From Thuidium tamariscinum (taxonomy: Eukaryota > Streptophyta > Bryopsida > Hypnales > Thuidiaceae): a DNA stretch of 64,000 nt. The stretch covers positions 16,058,001 through 16,122,000 of the forward strand of contig OX344752.2 of the NCBI GenBank assembly GCA_947034885.2. The letters run 5' to 3'. The position numbers were made by a program, and so were the translations under genes. The number at the start of each line of letters is the position of its first letter. The stretch's first letter is position 1. Positions 58,850 through 64,000 of this stretch are shown piece after piece. The notes beneath the pieces were generated by a model. It was not told the DNA's origin. It was given only the letters and a program-made list of their open reading frames with translations, and did not search any database.

Positions 58850-61601
58850 AATAAATGAAATATATGTCCCTGGTTAGAACACTCTCGTTCAAGTGGGTTC
58901 ACAAAAGTTGTTGCTGCTCCCAAAAACTTCTTTCTCATGAAACATTTTAATCTCATGGTTGGGTTGTGAGCTTCTTATACTCATGTAAGTTACTCCCAAT
59001 TTGTCAATTCACAAGTGCCATGAGGTGCATAGCAGTAAGCTTACAGGCTCACATAACCTAACAGACACTGATTTCAATTGCATCAATCATAAATTATCTG
59101 GGGATAACTTAAGCTTACACTTGATGGGCAATTGAGACAAAGTCTCAGTCTGTTTTGAATTGTAAAAGGAACTGAGTGGCTGCACAATTGACACCCAATA
59201 GGGGTTGTCACAGCACTTCTGAAGCCCTTTACATTCCCTGAAGATCACATGCCATGCGATGGTGCACCAGGTGCAAAAGGCCGACGTGAAATTCTCAGAG
59301 AAATCAGAGTGCCGTTTCTTCTCCTCTGCGGGTGAAGAAACAGCGTTTTTGAAAAATTTCTCATGGAATTTCTTGAAGTGTTTGGCCTGGCAGGAGTATC
59401 GGAGCTCCCACACAGCTTTGCGAGTTAGAAATTCCTAGAGAATCGCTGCGAACGGCAAAGAGGGTGTCACAGGTCCTTCACGTGGAACACCTCATGGTTG
59501 GCTCCACTTTTGTCTTGCTGATTTCTCTGGCTTCACAAAAATCTGGTTCTTGTAAGAGCTGTGACTACCCCTAATGCTCTATTAGTCACACTAATTAAAG
59601 CCTTGGTACAAGTTCTACATCCTAGACTCATAACATTGTTTACTTATCATAATAAAGTAAAGCTCCATCTTAGAATGGGGTTTTCATCCTCATAACATTG
59701 TTTACCAAGGAGGGAGGGGTCCCTTTTGCATCCTTGAAAAAGAGAAATCATATAATTAATGAACAAATTTTTTTATATGGGTTCCCAGCCAACCTCAATC
59801 CTAAAATTAACTTAAAAACCCATCTTAAGATTCTAACAAAGCATAATGCCTTCCCAACATGGGAAGGTCATTGCCTAATTATACAATGTTGTTGTATACC
59901 ATAGTGGAATGAGGTCCCCATCACCTTCTATAGACTCTATAATGCTTGGAATTGAGGGTTGGAGAGGCTTTGAGAGTAATCATGTATAACTAAATATCCG
60001 AAGTTTGATAAAGGTATGTATATTCCAAATCACCCTTACTCAATTGCAATCTTTAATTACTTTTGGGTTCCATTGTATTTTCTTGCATTCTAATGTAGTC
60101 AAAATTGTAATGGATTAGCATTAGACAACTTCAAATGGCCAAAATTGTTGGATATGATACCTATGAGTTATAGTAGACCATACATCCCAAATTACATCTT
60201 GCCTAATATTGCCACCATCACCTTATTTACATCCCCAAAATCAATATGTGTGTATATTTGAAGAAACAATTTTAGAACATCTACCAAAAACAACTTTGAC
60301 CCTTTATAACTTTTGCATACGAAATCAAAATGTTGCATTCCTCAGTGCATTGAAACCTCCTTCCACTTGCCAAGAAGAAAATATGAAACTCTAACCATTT
60401 TAATATTAGTATATACCTTAAGATAAGTTGTTTGTTTGTTTTGTTTGTTATGTTGAAATCTCTTGGACTCTGCGTCCCCAATCACATTTTTAATACTATT
60501 AGAAATTCCCTCAATGAGGAGGGGTGCACAGGCTTTGTTTTGTGGTGTTTGGACCTATGATGAGAAAGTTATGAATTTTGAATTATTTTTGTTTCTAACA
60601 AATTTTTAAAAAAAAGTACTTGTGTTGTAGCAATGGCATAAGGCATACTAGCAATTGCTAAAATCAGAGTAAAGAAGGAGGCTCAAAACTACTCAGGCTC
60701 TAAAACCACCCACCTTCTCAATTGTACATTATTTGTACTGTATGTTCCTTTTTCATCTTGATAGGAATGTACAAACAATATACATTTGAGAGGGTGGTCG
60801 GTTTTAAACCCTATGCCATTTTGACTTCAAAAAATCATAACTAACTCCACACAACTCCCAAAGATATGAAACGACTTGGGTCAGATGCCAATTCTACTCG
60901 TCTTTCAAGAGAAATTCCTTGAAAAATAATTCAAGAAGCTTGACCTCCTCAAAAATCAGTTTCAGCTCTTAGATCAGTTGGATGGCGCTTTCTGGACCTC
61001 CTCCCTTAGCACAAACAGAGTGGCAGTTTTGTGGGTTCCACTCACCTTCCGCACTTATTATACTCCTCATTAGTTTGCCCTCCCCGGCTTGTCCTGGAAG
61101 TCAACTGAAGTTGACCAATACCGGTAAGTTTGTTTGGAGTCCAGCAACTGAAGATTGTAGTGCCTGTACCCCTTGATGCATGAGAGCCAGCCAGAGCCTT
61201 GGCTGAAGATCGGATGGCTTTTGCAGCAACCAGAGCACTGAGGATCACACAACCAAACCATCATGTCCTTTGCGGCCGGACCACACTCCTCCGTTGCACT
61301 TTAGAGAATGGAAGTGCAGCAGAGAGTGCCACGTAAACAAAAATCGCACTATTTAGGATATGTGGTTTCAAAGTATCTGCGGTCTTGGGGCCTTTTCTTT
61401 TCTGTTGTATTCCCATGGATAACATACCTTAGATGGAGCTGGGAGCACCACAGAGTAACTTATCTCTCACCCCCCTCCCTTGTGTCCTCCATATGCATAT
61501 TCTGGATGATGAATGAAGGGCTTCAAGACAGAGTACTACACAGTTCAACTAACTTCTCATCCATTCAATGTAATATTTGAATCTCAAAAAGACAACCTGT
61601 C
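58850..61601. other. Intergenic DNA, no gene supported
   Basis: A frame at 60982-61176 has an N-terminal hydrophobic stretch (ALIILLISLPSPA) but no known domain. Segments near 60850-60975 recur near 56640-56775. Confidence 0.4.
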
Positions 61602-61605
61602 TTAA

Positions 61606-62212
61606 CCCTTACAGTGGAAACACCCAAAACCATCCAAATAAGGAATTCAGCATAGTTGGAGTCAACTTTTTTTTAAATGATATTTTTCTAGTATAAGTGA
61701 GTGAAAATCATGAATATTAAAAAAAAATAGATTTTTCGGATATAGTATGTAATTTCTACATATTTTCAAAGTGTTGGCTCCCTAGACCTGTGGAACCGTC
61801 CTGTAGGTGCCCCCCAAACTGAACCCTGTGAAAATCAACACTCAACCAACCAAATTTCCCTATATGTCCTTTAGTTGTGTCAACAAATTACAATCATACA
61901 TATGGCGAACACATTAAGGAAAGTCTAGTGACGCATTTGGGTGAATCTACAATCCATTGCAAGGAACAGGTGTAGGAATGGATGTTTTATCCTTAAACAA
62001 TGTGGGGTTCATCCAGGAAATCATCTTTTCTGAAATTGTGGGAATCATTGGTATTAAAAAAAATCCAAAAGTTTGCATTTGAAGTCAAAGAACTATAGAA
62101 GATCTTCCTTTTTCACCCCTAATTCTAGGGGTAAATGCTTGTAGTTCTGTCCTATACTGCAAAACACTCTCTTGCTCATCAATTATAAAACGGCTTCAAA
62201 GTCATGTAGGGG
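61606..62212. mobile_element. TTAA-flanked non-autonomous element, 607 bp
   Basis: TTAA at 61602-61605 and 62213-62216, tips CCCTTACA and (inverted) CCCCTACA. The homologous locus at ~53135-53145 lacks the insert and carries a single TTAA, so it acts as an empty site. PiggyBac-like by target and CCC tips. Confidence 0.65.
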
Positions 62213-62216
62213 TTAA

Positions 62217-64000
62217 TGACCAAATTGATGAAAATTTGGTAAATGATATTTCTATACAAAGCTATTATAAAAAATGTATTAAATTTATTAAAAAAAATTG
62301 AGACACTTAGGGTTTACCTCATAAAGACAATGTGGTCTAGGATGTTTTGGTGAATGATGGAAAATTCTTGCATGTAAAATAGAAATGGAATTGTTTGTTC
62401 TTGAATTTTTGTGCAAAAAATGGAAGGTTATGAATATTAGTAAGGTCTTCAATGAATAATTTTGAATTTTTTTTAAAGTAGATGATTTGCACTAGCTATT
62501 TCTAAAAGGATGATTTTCATGGAGATTAGCTTGTCCAAATAGGGTTAACTTTGGAAGCATGTGAACCACCATCAGAAGGTTTACCTTAGAGCATCTCCTG
62601 CACCCCTCTAATTATCTTAGCCCCTTCAATTAAGATCTATTCAATTTAGAAGGGATGGCTACTTGTATCCCCAATAGTACAACTCACTAAAATATACTTC
62701 CAACCAATCACAAGTCAAAGAACTTGCAAAAGCAAAAAATGCCCTATCATTTATTATGGTGACCAGTGAATCCCAAGAGAATATGTAAAATGAAGAAAGG
62801 TTAGTGACCCCTTCAAATATGGTTTATTTAAGGGAAGAAAGTGAAGGTCAAGCTTGACATACATTAGAATTAATTGTTTATCATCCGAAAATTAAAAGAT
62901 AAGGGTTACTTAAAGGGTTGTAGGAAATTTTCTTTAGAGACATTACATATTTGTACTTCAAAAACTTACTAATAAGTGAAAATGAAAAAGTTACCACAAC
63001 ATATTATTTAATAAATCACTTGACAATAGTAGATATTATATATCAATAAGATTCATTTAAAAATTTGTTGTATTTAATTGGATAAATCCATGTGATGGAA
63101 GATGTACCTACCACATAGTTGAAATGGGTCCAAAATGAATGAAAAATCTTTTAAAGATGTTCAAGTAAGAATCATGTTGTTTTAAACCCTAAAGGTTTTT
63201 GACTATGTTTTCACCAAAACTATTCCAAAACTCTCATTTCTAAGACAACTACCAAATTTTTGAAAAAAAAACATTTTTGGAATCATGTGACCATAGGATC
63301 TTTTAGTGCACTAGTTTGACAACATGTAGAAAAAAATTCAGAAAGTTTTGCCATGTAGATTGCAGGATAATAGTGTTTGAAGTTACAAAAATCATTTTTT
63401 TACCACTGTGGAAATTTAGGCAGCTACACTTCAAAAGGTCACATATATATGAAAAAATGTCCAAAATTATTGTAACTCCTTAAATTCATTCTTCAATTTA
63501 AGTTGGCTACATGCTTAAAAAATTCAAATCATTTGGAATTGTACAACATTTCCCAAAAAAATAGTAAGTAAAAAGAAATAGAGAATGATTCAAAATACTA
63601 AATCATTAACAACTTATTCATTGAATTGAAAAATGCCAATCCCAATAGTAGAAATCTTGTAATAAACAATTTACACCCAATGTTTTTATTTTTTTTCAAA
63701 GATACTAAAATTTGAATTAAATAAAGGACTTCAAAGTTTATTTTAGACTAGATATTCTATAACTTCCTACAAACTACCCACAAACTAAAACTCCTCATAA
63801 CTTTCACCTCATTAATCCAAATGGCATGAATCAAAGCTTCCCATGTCTATGTAAATCTAGAGAACCACTTTCAAATTTTGATTTTCAAAAAAAGTGATTT
63901 TTGAAGAAGTTTTTTAAGTTGTTTGGGCTGCCCGCCGAACAAAGAAAATCACATATCATGCAATAACTTTTTAACCATGTAGTCAAAAGTTATGAAAATT
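62217..64000. other. AT-rich right end of the window, no gene
   Basis: No ORF with a domain, no clear repeat boundary. The first ~80 bases continue the dispersed repeat also present at 53140-53220. Confidence 0.45.

Noticed and set aside
55022..62005. A single 7-kb element with long terminal inverted repeats
   Set aside because: The right arm is part of a self-contained 607-bp TTAA-flanked insert, so the two arms are better explained as dispersed copies.

Overview
The window looks like nuclear DNA of a plant or other streptophyte with a repeat-rich genome. It is AT-rich, its genes have many short GT-AG introns, and it carries TTTAGGG-type telomere-like runs. It also holds plant-style DNA transposons and MITEs (CACTA, hAT-like, TTAA-flanked, Stowaway-like). 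I cannot name the species. I saw no rRNA, tRNA, CRISPR array, or recognisable reverse transcriptase.

The main content is two very large, related DNA transposons, one inside the other. Outer element A spans 1429-39013 and is flanked by the 10-bp direct repeat ATATTGTTAA. Inner element B spans 18147-34622, is flanked by ACAGGTGTTA, and sits inside a coding exon of A. Without B, A is about 21.1 kb; B is about 16.5 kb. Both ends of both elements begin CA, then a TGCTA/CGCTA core, then runs of GTGAGC. A 238-bp MITE at 40170-40407 has the same ends and its own 10-bp target repeat, so the family also has non-autonomous members.

Each element has the same two-gene, divergent plan. On the minus strand is a two-exon gene for a ~1,185-residue transposase: a WRKY/GCM1-like zinc-binding region, a MULE-like DDE core and a C-terminal SWIM zinc finger. 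It is open in B; in A it carries one in-frame stop. On the plus strand is a many-exon gene for a protein with a ParB-like domain (DGNHR motif), a long unrecognised middle, and a beta-class amino-methyltransferase-like domain at the C terminus. The methyltransferase signature residues are altered in both copies. A's copy is split by B and has two further stops; B's copy has one stop.

Non-coding parts of both elements carry the rare palindrome TCGG-NN-CCGA. The centre is AT in A (7 sites, 6 exact) and usually CG in B (8 sites). It occurs in the transposase intron and in the 5' introns of the ParB-methyltransferase gene. In A it sits in an 84-bp palindrome, a 4-copy 194-bp tandem array and a 74-bp palindrome. 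My proposal is that this is an element-encoded epigenetic or segregation-like module with its own cis sites, possibly comparable in logic to the VANC/VANDAL anti-silencing system of Arabidopsis. Later insertions in A include a 4.7-kb CACTA-type element (8934-13628) and a hAT-like element (16945-17336) at a splice junction.

The right third (39024-64000) has no gene I can support. It is a mosaic of small non-autonomous DNA elements and diverged repeats: paired 573/574-bp TTAA-flanked elements, a family with GATTGCAAGAAA ends, a CACAAGG-ended element with an internal tandem array, and several others.
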